Of a stretch of 64,000 bases of DNA, positions 44,652 to 53,876 are shown one piece after another; position 1 is the first letter of the stretch, and the number at the start of each line of letters is the position of its first letter. The DNA comes from Adhaeretor mobilis. Lineage in GTDB: Bacteria > Planctomycetota > Planctomycetia > Pirellulales > Lacipirellulaceae. Where the stretch lies: assembly GCF_007741515.1 (NCBI RefSeq), contig NZ_CP036263.1, forward strand, positions 4,203,178 to 4,267,177, written 5' to 3'. The position numbers and the translations under genes are program-made. The notes beneath the pieces are model-generated. The model did no database searches. It was not told where the DNA came from and saw only the letters and a list, made by a program, of their open reading frames with translations.

Positions 44652-45815
44652 TCAAGACTCGCTGCGGGTCGATTCTCTACGTCCCGGCATGTACCGACAA
44701 AGCGCGATCCCGGCAAAGTAGAGTGCCACCAATGGAACGCCCATGACTACCATGCTCTGAGGGTCGGCAGGAGTAAGGAACATCGAAAGGACGGCAATCA
44801 CCAGAATCGCAATCCGCCACTTTGAGAGGTACGTCTCGACCGTGAACACGCCGATGCGCTCTAGTAGCAACATAACTAGTGGAAGTTGAAAGCTGATCCC
44901 AAAGCCCAGAGGCAGGAGCAATACGAAGCTCATCCACTCGCTGAGCTGCATACTCGGGTCGGTCTCTGTCCAGGCGTAGAACTTAAAGAGGAAAGCCAGC
45001 ACGTAGTCAAAGGCTACGTAAAAGGCCAAGGCCGCTCCTGCGAGGAACAGCCCTAAACTGAACGGCAAATAGAGATAGATATACTTGCGCTCATGCCGAT
45101 AGAGCCCAGCCGCCACAAAATCCCAGATGAAGTAAAAGATAAAGGGACTCGCAAACATCGCCCCCGCCACGAGCGAAGCCTTGATGTAGACCATGAACGG
45201 CTCGTGTGCTTGCAGGCCGATTACCCGTACCCGCGGGTCGTCTTCGACAGAGCGATAGAGACGCAGTCGGATTAAATCGTCTCGACTGGGAATGAGTGGT
45301 TGCTCAGCTGCTGGTTGTTCAGCTGCACGTTCCTCAGCTATTCGTTCATCAGTAGCGGGCAGCGCGCCGAGGTCGATCGCCTCGGGAAAACGCTTCGCTA
45401 GTTCTGGGAGTATCTCCCGGGGATCCAACCAGTATTCCAAAGGGCTCAGGCCTCGCTCGGCAAATTCGCCAGCCGCAGCATCAAGATCATCTGGAACCGC
45501 TTCTCCGTCAGCTTTCAACTGTTCCAAGCGTTCCAGCTCTTTCACTTCTGACTGCTCGCGATAATGTTCAACCAGCGCTTCTTTTAGAGGAGTTTGGATG
45601 TACGCGACGATATCCCAGCCGATGAACAGACCAAAAACCGTGCCTGCGGCCAGCGCGAGTATCGCCTTGAAGAGGGCTGAGCGTAGTTCTTCCAGGTGCT
45701 GCCCGAAGGACATCTTCGTATGGTCGAACGCTTCGGTGACCTGAGGCCCTTTTGAGTCGGCACGCTGCTCGTCAGCAGGCTGGGAGGGATCAGTTGGCTC
45801 GGAGGGCTTGGGCAT
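44652..45815 (-). CDS. tatC: Twin-arginine translocase subunit TatC with large periplasmic insertion
   Basis: The receptor subunit that binds twin-arginine signal peptides. Family marks are FGQHLEELRSALFKAI before helix 1 (the conserved acidic site for the RR motif), FMVYIKASLVAGA, YRHERKYIY, GISFQLPLV and FLTPADP. Six helices are present. The length of 387 aa exceeds the usual 240-260 because the loop between helices 1 and 2 holds about 130 residues (near 70-200), charged and helical with an AAEQPAAEQP stretch. No tatA/B gene is nearby. Confidence 0.94.
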   Translation of the reverse strand: MPKPSEPTDPSQPADEQRADSKGPQVTEAFDHTKMSFGQHLEELRSALFKAILALAAGTVFGLFIGWDIVAYIQTPLKEALVEHYREQSEVKELERLEQLKADGEAVPDDLDAAAGEFAERGLSPLEYWLDPREILPELAKRFPEAIDLGALPATDERIAEERAAEQPAAEQPLIPSRDDLIRLRLYRSVEDDPRVRVIGLQAHEPFMVYIKASLVAGAMFASPFIFYFIWDFVAAGLYRHERKYIYLYLPFSLGLFLAGAALAFYVAFDYVLAFLFKFYAWTETDPSMQLSEWMSFVLLLPLGFGISFQLPLVMLLLERIGVFTVETYLSKWRIAILVIAVLSMFLTPADPQSMVVMGVPLVALYFAGIALCRYMPGRRESTRSES

Positions 45816-46002
45816 CGGCGATCGTGGGCGGCAAGCGAGTTAAGAAACCCGCCAAGCCACCCCGCTAAGCTGCAGTGCAGCCCGCAGAGTAGAGAGTAAT
45901 AGGGTCGTAGAGTTTCTGGGTTGAGAAGTGTATTTTACTTGGAGAAGGAAGTCCGCACAACGCGGCCTCATTGACCAGTAGAGCGACCCTAAACGCGAGA
46001 AC

Positions 46003-46989
46003 ATGGCAAGCTGCAACTACCCGCTGCGATTCCTACCAATATTCCGCCGCTACCTGTGGGGCGGTCGTCGCTTGGCCACAATGCTCAGCAAACCCATTGG
46101 CGAAGGGGAAGATTATGCCGAAAGCTGGGAGGTGGTCGATCATGGCGAAGACCAGAGTATTGTCGAGCATGGCTGGCTGGAGGGAGCTCCTCTGAGCGAG
46201 TTGGTCGAACATCATGCAGGCGAGCTGTTTGGCATTAGCTACGCAGGAGATCAGTTCCCACTGCTCATGAAGCTGCTGGATTGCAATCGTACACTCTCCG
46301 TACAAGTCCACCCTAATGATGAGCAGGGTGCGAAGCTCGATCCGCCCGACCTTGGTAAGACCGAAGCATGGGTCGTGCTGGCGGCAGACCCAGGCAGCAA
46401 GATTTACGCTGGGTTGAAGCCAGGTGTTACTCGTGAACAGGTTGCCTCAGCTCTTGAGGTAGGCGAATGCGAAGAATGCCTACATGCTTTCGAACCGACC
46501 GTGGGCGATTGCGTGTTCATTCCCGCAGGCACGGTTCATGCACTTGGAGCGGGGCTCGTGATTGCCGAGATCCAACAAGCGAGCGATACCACGTTCCGAT
46601 TGTTCGATTGGAATCGCGTTGGCGCGGATGGCAAACCACGCCCGCTGCATATCGAACAGTCGCTGGACGTGATCGACTATGAGCGAGGTCCGGTGAGTGC
46701 GCAAGTACCCGAGAAGATTTCTATAGAAAGCTCGAAGCTAAGCCGCGAGCGGTTGGTGGATTGCGATAAGTTCGTGCTCGATCGCGTGCGATTGAGCGAG
46801 GCAGCCGAGTTGGGCGGGGACGATTGCTTCCATTTGCTGGCTGTGCTCGAGGGCTCCGTGCAGTTGCAAGGCGATCAGGCTGGAGTTCCGCTCTCCAAGG
46901 GGCAAACGGCTTTGGTCCCTTCGGCAGCCGGTTCGTTCGAAGTGACTCCGCAAGCAGAGGCAACCCTGCTCGATATCTTCCTGCCCTAA
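46003..46989 (+). CDS. manA: Class I mannose-6-phosphate isomerase
   Basis: A zinc-dependent cupin enzyme that interconverts mannose 6-phosphate and fructose 6-phosphate. It is 328 aa, the shorter bacterial type. RYLWGGRRLA, ESWEVVDH, LSVQVHPND with zinc ligands, KTEAWVVLAADPG, FIPAGTVHALGAG and a catalytic-site QASDTTFRLFDW-R follow in order. It may supply mannose for cell-surface sugars. A perfect hairpin overlaps its stop codon. Confidence 0.92.
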   Translation: MASCNYPLRFLPIFRRYLWGGRRLATMLSKPIGEGEDYAESWEVVDHGEDQSIVEHGWLEGAPLSELVEHHAGELFGISYAGDQFPLLMKLLDCNRTLSVQVHPNDEQGAKLDPPDLGKTEAWVVLAADPGSKIYAGLKPGVTREQVASALEVGECEECLHAFEPTVGDCVFIPAGTVHALGAGLVIAEIQQASDTTFRLFDWNRVGADGKPRPLHIEQSLDVIDYERGPVSAQVPEKISIESSKLSRERLVDCDKFVLDRVRLSEAAELGGDDCFHLLAVLEGSVQLQGDQAGVPLSKGQTALVPSAAGSFEVTPQAEATLLDIFLP

Positions 46990-47004
46990 CCTCTCTGGTT
47001 AGGG
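46984..47004 (+). terminator. Hairpin over the manA stop codon
   Basis: CCCTAACC and GGTTAGGG form a perfect 8-bp stem with a TCTCT loop. It begins just before the stop TAA, which lies inside the left arm. There is no T-run after it. It may end transcription in part or protect the 3' end of the mRNA. Confidence 0.45.
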
Positions 47005-47095
47005 AGAGCACGGAAGTGCTAGCTGAAAGCTATCTGGTCTGGCCCATGCAGGCCCGCTACACTCTTGCCGAACTTTCTCAATCGGAGCGGCAACG

Positions 47096-47416
47096 ATGCG
47101 CAAGACACAGTTCATACCTTTAGCAATTTTTTCGGTAGGACTGCTGGCGCTACCTGCCTGTGGCCCTTCGCTCACTCGTCCGCAATTGAATCACCCGGGA
47201 CCTGCGCAGTATCAACGGGCTCGCGCGTTACAATTCGATCCTTATCCGCCCAATGACTTGGCCCCAGAGATCGTCGGCGGCCGTCCCGCAGGCTATGCTC
47301 AACCGCCGAATGAAGTCGAGCGAGCCCGCCAGCACCGGCCGGCTGGCCCGTGGGCGAATCCAACACCCACGACAATCACCCCGGCACCAATCCCTGTGGG
47401 TGCTCCGCTTTATTAG
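47096..47416 (+). CDS. Small Pro-rich lipoprotein
   Basis: A 106-aa protein with a signal peptide and lipobox (LLALPAC, C22). The mature part is Pro- and Arg-rich, without regular secondary structure (PYPPNDLAPEIVGGRP, and a final PTPTTITPAPIPVG). Such short Pro-rich lipoproteins are common in this group and may anchor to the outer membrane or wall. I know no function for it. It is co-directional with the pseudouridine synthase gene 87 bp downstream. Confidence 0.75.
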   Translation: MRKTQFIPLAIFSVGLLALPACGPSLTRPQLNHPGPAQYQRARALQFDPYPPNDLAPEIVGGRPAGYAQPPNEVERARQHRPAGPWANPTPTTITPAPIPVGAPLY

Positions 47417-47503
47417 CCAAAGTGTCTTTATTGGCCAAAGTAAACTCTGACTGCTGCTCGCTCCCCTGGGTTTCTCCCTCTCGGCGGACTATGATGGCAG
47501 GTT

Positions 47504-48547
47504 ATGTCACGTCCATCGAAGAAGACCCAGCCTAAAAGGGCTCAGCAGCGCGGCCCCGCCAAAAAGGGCCCGCCCAAGAAGCCGACAAAGAAACGTCCAA
47601 CGAAGAGTGCTGCGCCACCGCGCAAGCGATCCTCCGCCAAGGCAAAGCCGAGTAATCGACCCGGCGAACGGCTGCAGAAGGTTCTAGCCGCGGCAGGAGT
47701 AGCAAGCCGTCGCGAGTCCGAAGAGCTGATCACCGAGGGGCGTGTCCAAGTCGATGGCGACGTAGTGAGCGAACTCGGTGCGCGGGTGGAACCGCATCAG
47801 GAAATCCGCGTCGATGGGGAACTGATCACCCAACCGCGGCGTGTATACTACGCGGTCCACAAACCCACGGGCGTGGTGTGTACAGCTAGCGACCCAGCCG
47901 GGCGGCCCCGCGTGATTGACATGATCCCCCCTGAGGCGGGCCGAGTGTTCAACGTGGGACGACTCGATATGGCGAGCGAAGGGCTCATCCTGCTGACCAA
48001 CGACGGCGAGCTCGCCAACCAGCTCACCCATCCCCGGCACGGTGTTGAGAAAACCTACGAGGTCCAAGTGGCCGGCAAGTGCGAGCCTGAAGTGCTCGCT
48101 CAACTTCGTAAGGGAATGTATCTGGCTGAAGGGTTCGCGAAGGTGGTGAACGTAAAAATTAAGTCACGCCGGAAGATGTCGACGCTGCTGGAAATGGTTT
48201 TGGACGAAGGCCGCAATCGAGAAATCCGCCGCCTTTTCGCACGTGTGGGCCACAAAGTACAAAAGCTTACCCGTATTGCCGTGGGGCCCGTTAGGCTCGG
48301 CGATCTGCCGCGCGGTGCGCATCGCATTCTCACCCCCCAAGAATTGAAGAAACTGCGCGACGCGGTTGATGCTCCTAAAGACGAAAAGCTTGGCGAAGCA
48401 GCCAAACGTGGTAAGGCGGCAGCTCGCAAGTTGCCTTCCTCAGGTTCGGCAGCTAGAGGTTCGGCCGGTCCTTCAAAAAAAGGAGCAAAGCCCAGTAAGG
48501 GCCGCCCAGCCAAGGGTAAGCAGACCGGCAAGCGAGGTCAGCGATGA
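47504..48547 (+). CDS. Pseudouridine synthase, RluB/RsuA family
   Basis: A 347-aa enzyme that turns a uridine in rRNA into pseudouridine. A Lys/Pro/Arg-rich tail of about 45 residues comes first, then an S4 RNA-binding domain (GERLQKVLAAAGVASRRESE), then the catalytic motif GRLDMASEGLILLTNDGE with the nucleophilic Asp in GRLD. NREIRRLFARVGHKVQKLTRI follows. A second basic, Gly/Ser/Lys-rich tail ends the protein. The two tails are extra and should bind RNA non-specifically. It overlaps the pyrK start by 4 bp. Confidence 0.92.
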   Translation: MSRPSKKTQPKRAQQRGPAKKGPPKKPTKKRPTKSAAPPRKRSSAKAKPSNRPGERLQKVLAAAGVASRRESEELITEGRVQVDGDVVSELGARVEPHQEIRVDGELITQPRRVYYAVHKPTGVVCTASDPAGRPRVIDMIPPEAGRVFNVGRLDMASEGLILLTNDGELANQLTHPRHGVEKTYEVQVAGKCEPEVLAQLRKGMYLAEGFAKVVNVKIKSRRKMSTLLEMVLDEGRNREIRRLFARVGHKVQKLTRIAVGPVRLGDLPRGAHRILTPQELKKLRDAVDAPKDEKLGEAAKRGKAAARKLPSSGSAARGSAGPSKKGAKPSKGRPAKGKQTGKRGQR

Positions 48548-49455
48548 ACGCCACGGGGTTGGATTGTTCACAACACGCCCTGTCAGCAGCGTACTACGCT
48601 GATGCCGCTCGCCAGCGGAGCGTCAAGATTGTGGAGAACACCCCGCTCTCCAGAGACACCTTCCGACTGCGTCTAGCTTCGCCAGAATTGGCCTCGCACA
48701 TACTACCGGGGCAGTTCCTGATGATTCGGCTTCCGAGCCACGAAAGCCCGTTGCTGGCTCGTCCTTTTGCTCTCTACGACACCTGGTGCGACGATTCAGG
48801 CACTCCCCTCGGCCTCGACATTGGCTATCTTGTCGTTGGCAAAGCGACTCGTTTGCTGAAAGCAATGCGCACCGGCGATTCGGTGGAAGTCTGGGGGCCG
48901 CTGGGCAATGGATTCTTGCCGCAAGCTACGGAGCACCTGATCATGGTCGCTGGCGGAATTGGGCAGACGCCTTTTTTGGCACTCGGGCGGGAATACCTTG
49001 GTGGTCGGCCCTATGGCAACCCTGGGCGTGAGGTGCCGCCCGCGAACAAAGTCACGCTTTGTTATGGTGTGCGTTCAAAGCAATTTGCCGCCGGTATTGA
49101 AGACTTCGAGAACGCGGGAATCTCGGTAAAGATCAGCACCGATGATGGCTCGCTAGGTCACCACGGTCTGGTAACCGACTTGCTCAAGCAAACTTTGGAT
49201 CAACGTCTCGGGCAGTGCCGTATTGTTTGTTGTGGGCCTGAACCCATGATGCACGCTGTCGCAAGAATCGCACACGAACGAGAGGTGCCATGCCAGGTGT
49301 CGCTAGAAACGCCCATGGCCTGCGGCATCGGCATCTGCTTTAGCTGTGTGACCAAGGTCCGCCAATTAGAAGAGGATCCCACGGGTGAAGTTTGGGACTA
49401 CAAACGTACCTGCGTAGACGGGCCAGTGTTCGACGCGGCCAAGATAGTTTTTTGA
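48544..49455 (+). CDS. pyrK: Dihydroorotate dehydrogenase electron transfer subunit
   Basis: An FAD and [2Fe-2S] protein of the ferredoxin-reductase type that links dihydroorotate dehydrogenase B to NAD. It is 303 aa. ARPFALYD and KATRLLKAM-type FAD-binding marks are followed by MVAGGIGQTPFLAL, CCGPEPMM and, near the end, the cluster motif CGIGICFSC with a last Cys in RTCVDGPVF. The usual partner pyrD is not next to it. It overlaps the pseudouridine synthase gene by 4 bp and converges on rpsT. Confidence 0.9.
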   Translation: MNATGLDCSQHALSAAYYADAARQRSVKIVENTPLSRDTFRLRLASPELASHILPGQFLMIRLPSHESPLLARPFALYDTWCDDSGTPLGLDIGYLVVGKATRLLKAMRTGDSVEVWGPLGNGFLPQATEHLIMVAGGIGQTPFLALGREYLGGRPYGNPGREVPPANKVTLCYGVRSKQFAAGIEDFENAGISVKISTDDGSLGHHGLVTDLLKQTLDQRLGQCRIVCCGPEPMMHAVARIAHEREVPCQVSLETPMACGIGICFSCVTKVRQLEEDPTGEVWDYKRTCVDGPVFDAAKIVF

Positions 49456-49511
49456 GCCTACTACCAGAAGCCCGCGAACTAACCTCTCGCGGATTTGCCG
49501 ACCCATTCTAG

Positions 49512-49775
49512 CTACTTCGCTGCTTTGATAGCCGCTGAGAGGCGACTCTTGGTCCGAGCCGCTTTGTTGGCATGAATGATGTTCTTGCCTGCCGCCTTAT
49601 CGAGTGCCTTCACGGCCAGCTTGTGCTCGGTAGCGATAGCTTCTGATTCACCAGCGGCAATCGCCTCACGAAGCTTGCGGATTTGCGTACGCAATCTCGA
49701 CTTCACAGCCCGATTCGCGTCGCGGCGGTCTTGTGATTGGCGAAGGGTCTTTTTGGCGTTGGCTGAATTTGGCAT
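49512..49775 (-). CDS. rpsT: 30S ribosomal protein S20
   Basis: An 87-aa basic helical protein that binds 16S rRNA early in assembly. The start MPNSANAKKTLRQSQDRRDA and RTQIRKLREAI are typical, as is the closing part KGIIHANKAARTKSRL-like (here NIIHANKAARTKSRL). Monocistronic, convergent with pyrK. A short CCGCGA/TCGCGG hairpin (49472-49492) lies between the two genes and may serve both as an end signal. Confidence 0.96.
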   Translation of the reverse strand: MPNSANAKKTLRQSQDRRDANRAVKSRLRTQIRKLREAIAAGESEAIATEHKLAVKALDKAAGKNIIHANKAARTKSRLSAAIKAAK

Positions 49776-49854
49776 CGTGAGGGGGTCTTCAACTGGTTGG
49801 GGGTGCTACCTGCGGGCCAAACTCCCTTGGAGAAGCCCAATTCCGAATCTCGAA

Positions 49855-51306
49855 TCAACCACTATCGCGTAACGAGCTGATTTTGTCTAGCCGGTCAGCC
49901 ACATCTCGGTAGCCAAAATCTAGCCCGGCAAGCTCCGTGAGATACCGCTCCGCCCGATCAAGCTCCCGCATGCCCGTGGAGAGCACACCGGCACGATAAA
50001 GAGCCAATTTGTGGGTTTCTGCGGCCGTTTCGCTGCGATCCGACTGAGCGGATTCAATGGCCTGCTCGTAGTTGCTAAGCGCTAGTTTGAACTGTTCAAT
50101 TCTCTGGAAGCATTCCCCAAGGCCCAGCAGTACGGTCGTATTTCGGCGAGAATCACCCCGGGCCGCTTGCAAAACAGGAATGGCCTCCCGGATCTTGCCT
50201 GCTCTTTTCAGCCGGACTCCCAGCTCAAATTTCAGCCGCGTGCTGTCCGGCTCACGATCGCTACGGGCCGCGTAGACTTCTAGCTCGATCTGGTTGGCTT
50301 GCTGTCGCAAGCGGTTTACTAGCGTATCGGCCTCTTCGCGAGCATCCTCTTCGGCTTGTTGGGCCTGCTGCTCGGCAATTTCAACTTGGCGACGCGCACG
50401 ACGTAGCCTCACATTCTCAATCCGCTCGGTGACATCAAAGTCACCGCTGCCGGCCACTTGGCGGGCACGAGAGAGCACTTCGTCCGCTTCATCGAGGCGG
50501 TCTTCATGCAAATAAAGATCAGCCAAGTTCAAGTAGGCTTCCGTCTCGGCTGGATTGTCGGTGATCGACTTTTTGAACCGCTCCTCGATAGGCAACGAGA
50601 GATCCTCTGCCCCCTCTTCCTGTTTGGCCAGTTGAGCCACACGAAACTCGCCCGAGGGTTCCCCCTCCTCGCCGGCAGCTTTCGACTTGTTTGCCTCGTA
50701 CCCTCCCACATAAATAGTCTTCTCCACCGATAGTTGAGCAATTGCATGGCGGGCTTCCTCGTCCTCAGGCTTCGCAACGGCTACGCGTTGCCAGCAGGCA
50801 ATTGCTTGATCGAATTGCCCCATCCGCGCCAGCTGCAGGGCAGCCCGGCGGTTCACAACGGGGTTCTTTGCATCTCCACGGAGCGCCCATTTCAAGTAGT
50901 AGAGTTGGCACTCGTTGATGCTCAGTTCCTGACAAGCATCTGCTAAGCCCACAAGCGTCTGAGAGTCGAAAGGGCTGAGGGCGAGGGCCTGACACCCCGC
51001 CTGAAATGCCGTGGGCCAATCCCCTTTAGCGGCCGCTTTGGCCAAGGCGCTGCGCTGGCTCTTGATTTTTAGCCCCGCTAGCTTCGAGCCTTTCTTGCCG
51101 GCGAACTTCTTTTCCAGATTATCCAGAAAAGCCTGTAAGTAGACAATGCTCGCTGGGTCCTCGACCACGCATTGCGTGAATAGTTGGTTTGCGTAGTCAT
51201 GATCCTGTTTTGCAACGCAGCGCTGGCCGTGCTCAAAAACCTTCTGCAGCCGGTGACGCGAGCTTGAAGAAAGTGGTGCAGCTGCGTTATTAGGTTCAAC
51301 GGACAT
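49855..51306 (-). CDS. TPR-repeat protein
   Basis: A cytoplasmic protein of 483 aa from the ATG at 51306 (MSVEPNNAAAP), made of tetratricopeptide repeats. Repeat-like pieces are seen at DYANQLFTQCVVEDP (near residue 40), WPTAFQAGCQALALSPFD, FDQAIACWQRVAVAKPED, AYLNLADLYLHEDRLDEAD and KLALSNYEQAIESA. A coiled-coil stretch rich in Glu, Ala and Gln sits at about 300-345. It should be a protein-binding scaffold. A longer frame to 51351 lacks support. No partner gene is visible. Confidence 0.85.
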   Translation of the reverse strand: MSVEPNNAAAPLSSSSRHRLQKVFEHGQRCVAKQDHDYANQLFTQCVVEDPASIVYLQAFLDNLEKKFAGKKGSKLAGLKIKSQRSALAKAAAKGDWPTAFQAGCQALALSPFDSQTLVGLADACQELSINECQLYYLKWALRGDAKNPVVNRRAALQLARMGQFDQAIACWQRVAVAKPEDEEARHAIAQLSVEKTIYVGGYEANKSKAAGEEGEPSGEFRVAQLAKQEEGAEDLSLPIEERFKKSITDNPAETEAYLNLADLYLHEDRLDEADEVLSRARQVAGSGDFDVTERIENVRLRRARRQVEIAEQQAQQAEEDAREEADTLVNRLRQQANQIELEVYAARSDREPDSTRLKFELGVRLKRAGKIREAIPVLQAARGDSRRNTTVLLGLGECFQRIEQFKLALSNYEQAIESAQSDRSETAAETHKLALYRAGVLSTGMRELDRAERYLTELAGLDFGYRDVADRLDKISSLRDSG

Positions 51307-51538
51307 CCAAATTCCATGCTGTGCAAGTTGACTCGGAGGAGAGACAATCACCGAGAGTGCCTAGCGCCGCTACGCAAGTGAACGCTGTGCAGCTATTCTA
51401 GCAGTAGAGCCCTAGGGCTCAAACGCACACCCTACAGAAGAACGTGTGGAAATAATGCTGTGATTCACTCAGCGAATCGCGACAATATCTCGACTTTGCA
51501 ATCCGCCTACCCCTCGCCTGCTAGACTGAAACCCATTT

Positions 51539-53062
51539 ATGGCCGTACCCACAGGCAAAGTCTACCTCGTCGGTTCTGGACCGGGTGATCCTGGGCTATT
51601 GACGCTGCGCGGACGTGAATTGCTCGCGAGAGCGGATGTGGTGCTGTACGACTACCTAGCGAATCCGCTGCTGATGAGGCATGCTCAAGCCGATGCAGAG
51701 CTAATCTGCCTCGGTCGTCACGGCCAGGCGCAAGGTCGGGGGCGTATCGTAGATCAGGAGGATATCCACCGGCAAATGGTAGCCGCGGCCCAGAATGGCA
51801 AACAGGTCGTACGGCTCAAAGGGGGCGACCCGGGAGTATTCGGGCGTATGGGAGAAGAGTTGGCGGCCCTAGAGGCGGCGGGCGTTGCGTATGAAATCGT
51901 GCCCGGTGTCACTGCCGCCCTAGCTGCCAGTAGCTACAGCGGCGTGCCGCTAACGCATCGCGACCATGCATCGTGCGTGGCGTTAATCACCGGTCAGGAA
52001 TCACGGATGAAATCGGGCAGCAAGCTCGACATGGCCGGACTTGCACGGTTTCCTGGCACGCTCGTGTTTTACATGGGAGTTACAACTGCCCCCGACTGGT
52101 CGAGCGAATTGATCGCCCACGGCAAGCCGGGCGACACTCCCGTGGCGATCGTGCGACATGCCTCACTGCCAACGCAAAAAGTACTCACCAGCACACTGGG
52201 CGAGTTGGCTAGCGTTCTCGCGCCGGGTAAGATCCGCCCGCCGGCAATCATCGTTGTCGGCGAAGCCGTGGTCGCGCGATCGACGCTCCAGTGGTTCAGC
52301 TCGCGCCCCTTGTTCGGACGGCAGGTACTCGTCGCACGGCCCGAACATCAAGCCGCCGAACTCACCGCCCAGTTATCTGAACTCGGGGCAAGCGTCCTGC
52401 TGCAACCGGGCATCTCCATTAACGAACCCAAGGACTGGCAACCAGTTGACGAAGCAATCTCTCGGTTCGCTGAGTACGATTGGCTAGTGTTCTCCAGCGT
52501 AAACGGCGTGAATTACTTTCTAGAACGTCTCCTCAAATCTGGTAGTGACTTGAGAAGCCTATCAGGAATCAAGCTAGCCTCAGTCGGCCCGGGTACGACT
52601 GAGGCGCTCGCTGCTTTCCACTTGAAGGCAGACCTGCAGCCAGACGAGTATCGCGCCGAGGCGCTAGCCGAAGCCTTGTCCGGAGAAGCCGAAGGAAATC
52701 GATTCTTGCTGTTGCGAGCTAGTCGAGGCAGGGAAGTACTCGCCGAGTTATTACGCTCGGCTGGAGCTGAAGTCGAGCAGGTCGTAGTGTACCAAAGCAG
52801 CGACGTCATCGAGCCCGCTGAGGAAGTGGGGACCGCGATGGCTACGGGCAAAGTCGACTGGACGCTGGTCACGAGTTCCGCCATCGCTCGCTCTTTAATC
52901 GCGATGTTCGGCGAACAGCTTCACCAGACTCGGCTAGCAGCCATTAGCCCTATAACGGCGGACGTGCTCTCAGAGGCCGGCTACTCGCCCACGGTGGTTG
53001 CGGAGCAGCATACGCCGGAAAGTCTCCTAGTGGCTATTCTTGCCGCTGAGACAGCTGGCTAG
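51539..53062 (+). CDS. cobA-hemD: Uroporphyrinogen-III C-methyltransferase / uroporphyrinogen-III synthase fusion
   Basis: A 507-aa two-domain enzyme. Residues 1-250 are the SAM-dependent methyltransferase (VYLVGSGPGDPGLLTLRG, then RLKGGDPGVFGRMGEE, then PGVTAALAASSYSGVPLTHR) that makes precorrin-2 toward siroheme or B12. Residues about 258-507 are HemD, which closes the tetrapyrrole ring (VFSSVNGVNYFLERL, then SVGPGTTEAL, and LVTSSAIARSL). The fusion is common in several phyla. It ties siroheme and heme supply together, in keeping with the heavy heme demand of the respiratory block in this window. No precorrin-2 dehydrogenase gene is adjacent. Confidence 0.94.
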   Translation: MAVPTGKVYLVGSGPGDPGLLTLRGRELLARADVVLYDYLANPLLMRHAQADAELICLGRHGQAQGRGRIVDQEDIHRQMVAAAQNGKQVVRLKGGDPGVFGRMGEELAALEAAGVAYEIVPGVTAALAASSYSGVPLTHRDHASCVALITGQESRMKSGSKLDMAGLARFPGTLVFYMGVTTAPDWSSELIAHGKPGDTPVAIVRHASLPTQKVLTSTLGELASVLAPGKIRPPAIIVVGEAVVARSTLQWFSSRPLFGRQVLVARPEHQAAELTAQLSELGASVLLQPGISINEPKDWQPVDEAISRFAEYDWLVFSSVNGVNYFLERLLKSGSDLRSLSGIKLASVGPGTTEALAAFHLKADLQPDEYRAEALAEALSGEAEGNRFLLLRASRGREVLAELLRSAGAEVEQVVVYQSSDVIEPAEEVGTAMATGKVDWTLVTSSAIARSLIAMFGEQLHQTRLAAISPITADVLSEAGYSPTVVAEQHTPESLLVAILAAETAG

Positions 53063-53292
53063 AGGAGGAGGTAGGGAGTGCCCTCAACGGCGATCCCCAC
53101 ACTTTCCCGAATGACACTTTCTCGACTGACTTTGCTGATTGCGCAAAGCCTGCTCATTCTGCGATTGATTCTCTTCAAGCAATCCTTGTTGGGTAACGTC
53201 AGACGTTTGGGGCAACGTCCTCCAATCAGCCGAAGAACTGTTTGGAGGGAGAGACTTCTGCCGCCCAAAGCTGTAATCGAGGAGAGATATTC

Positions 53293-53586
53293 ATGGCCAC
53301 CAATCGCAATGTGCCCGGCCCCAAAGTGCACGTTCCTGAGGCTGACGACCCGACAACACGAGCGCCAAAAGTCCGCGCTACGATCTACCTCCCCGAGGAC
53401 GTGCTCGACGAGGCACGAAACGCCGCCGTGCACTTGGCCGGCTACCCGGCCCGGCTGACGCTCACGAAGTTAGCTGAGGATGCCCTACGAGCAGAGCTGC
53501 ATCGATTGAAACTTCTGCATAACGATGGCTGTGACTTCCCACCGCGTGAGGAAGACCTCCGCGGCGGTCGCCCGATAGCCGCGTAG
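53293..53586 (+). CDS. Ribbon-helix-helix-like DNA-binding protein
   Basis: A 97-aa protein from the ATG at 53293, with GGAGAG 7 bp upstream. The first 30 residues are polar and Pro-rich. KVRATIYLPEDVLDEARNAA, then TLTKLAEDALRAEL, fit the strand-helix-helix order of RHH (CopG/Arc-type) regulators, with the strand RATIYLP pairing in a dimer. Such proteins usually bind operators as dimers and often regulate their own operon. No toxin gene is next to it; the genes that follow are a small Pro-rich protein and a serine protease. Confidence 0.72.
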   Translation: MATNRNVPGPKVHVPEADDPTTRAPKVRATIYLPEDVLDEARNAAVHLAGYPARLTLTKLAEDALRAELHRLKLLHNDGCDFPPREEDLRGGRPIAA

Positions 53587-53654
53587 CTACCTTCATTACC
53601 GTCTTCAAAAACAACAGCTCCCAATAATCGCCACTCCCGTAGGAATGCTCCCCC

Positions 53655-53876
53655 ATGGACGTTCAAGAAAACAATAGCCCACCCTCAGCTTGGCTTAGCT
53701 GGGGACAGCCGGTCGAAAATTCTCACGAGCAATCGTCGTTCAAACCGAAAGCTCCCGAGCCGTTACGCGTCGACTCCCCCGTTTCGCCTGAAAATCGCAA
53801 CCAGCTCCGCAACCGCTTGTTACAAATGATCGTATCCAGCGAACAGTCCCGTAAAGCCCATAGTTCGACTCGCTAA
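53655..53876 (+). CDS. Small hypothetical protein coupled to a serine protease
   Basis: A 73-aa polar protein: a disordered Pro/Ser-rich first half and a likely helix at the end (NRNQLRNRLLQMIVSSEQS). The stop TAA shares its last A with the ATG of the protease gene (TAATG), so it is co-translated with the protease. No family recognised. It could be a cytoplasmic partner or only a leader gene. Confidence 0.65.
   Translation: MDVQENNSPPSAWLSWGQPVENSHEQSSFKPKAPEPLRVDSPVSPENRNQLRNRLLQMIVSSEQSRKAHSSTR

Noticed and set aside
53078..53458. 126-aa plus-strand frame over the start of the RHH gene
   Set aside because: The overlapping frame with a good GGAGAG site and RHH pattern is preferred; this one has a GTG start and becomes Arg/Thr-rich noise.
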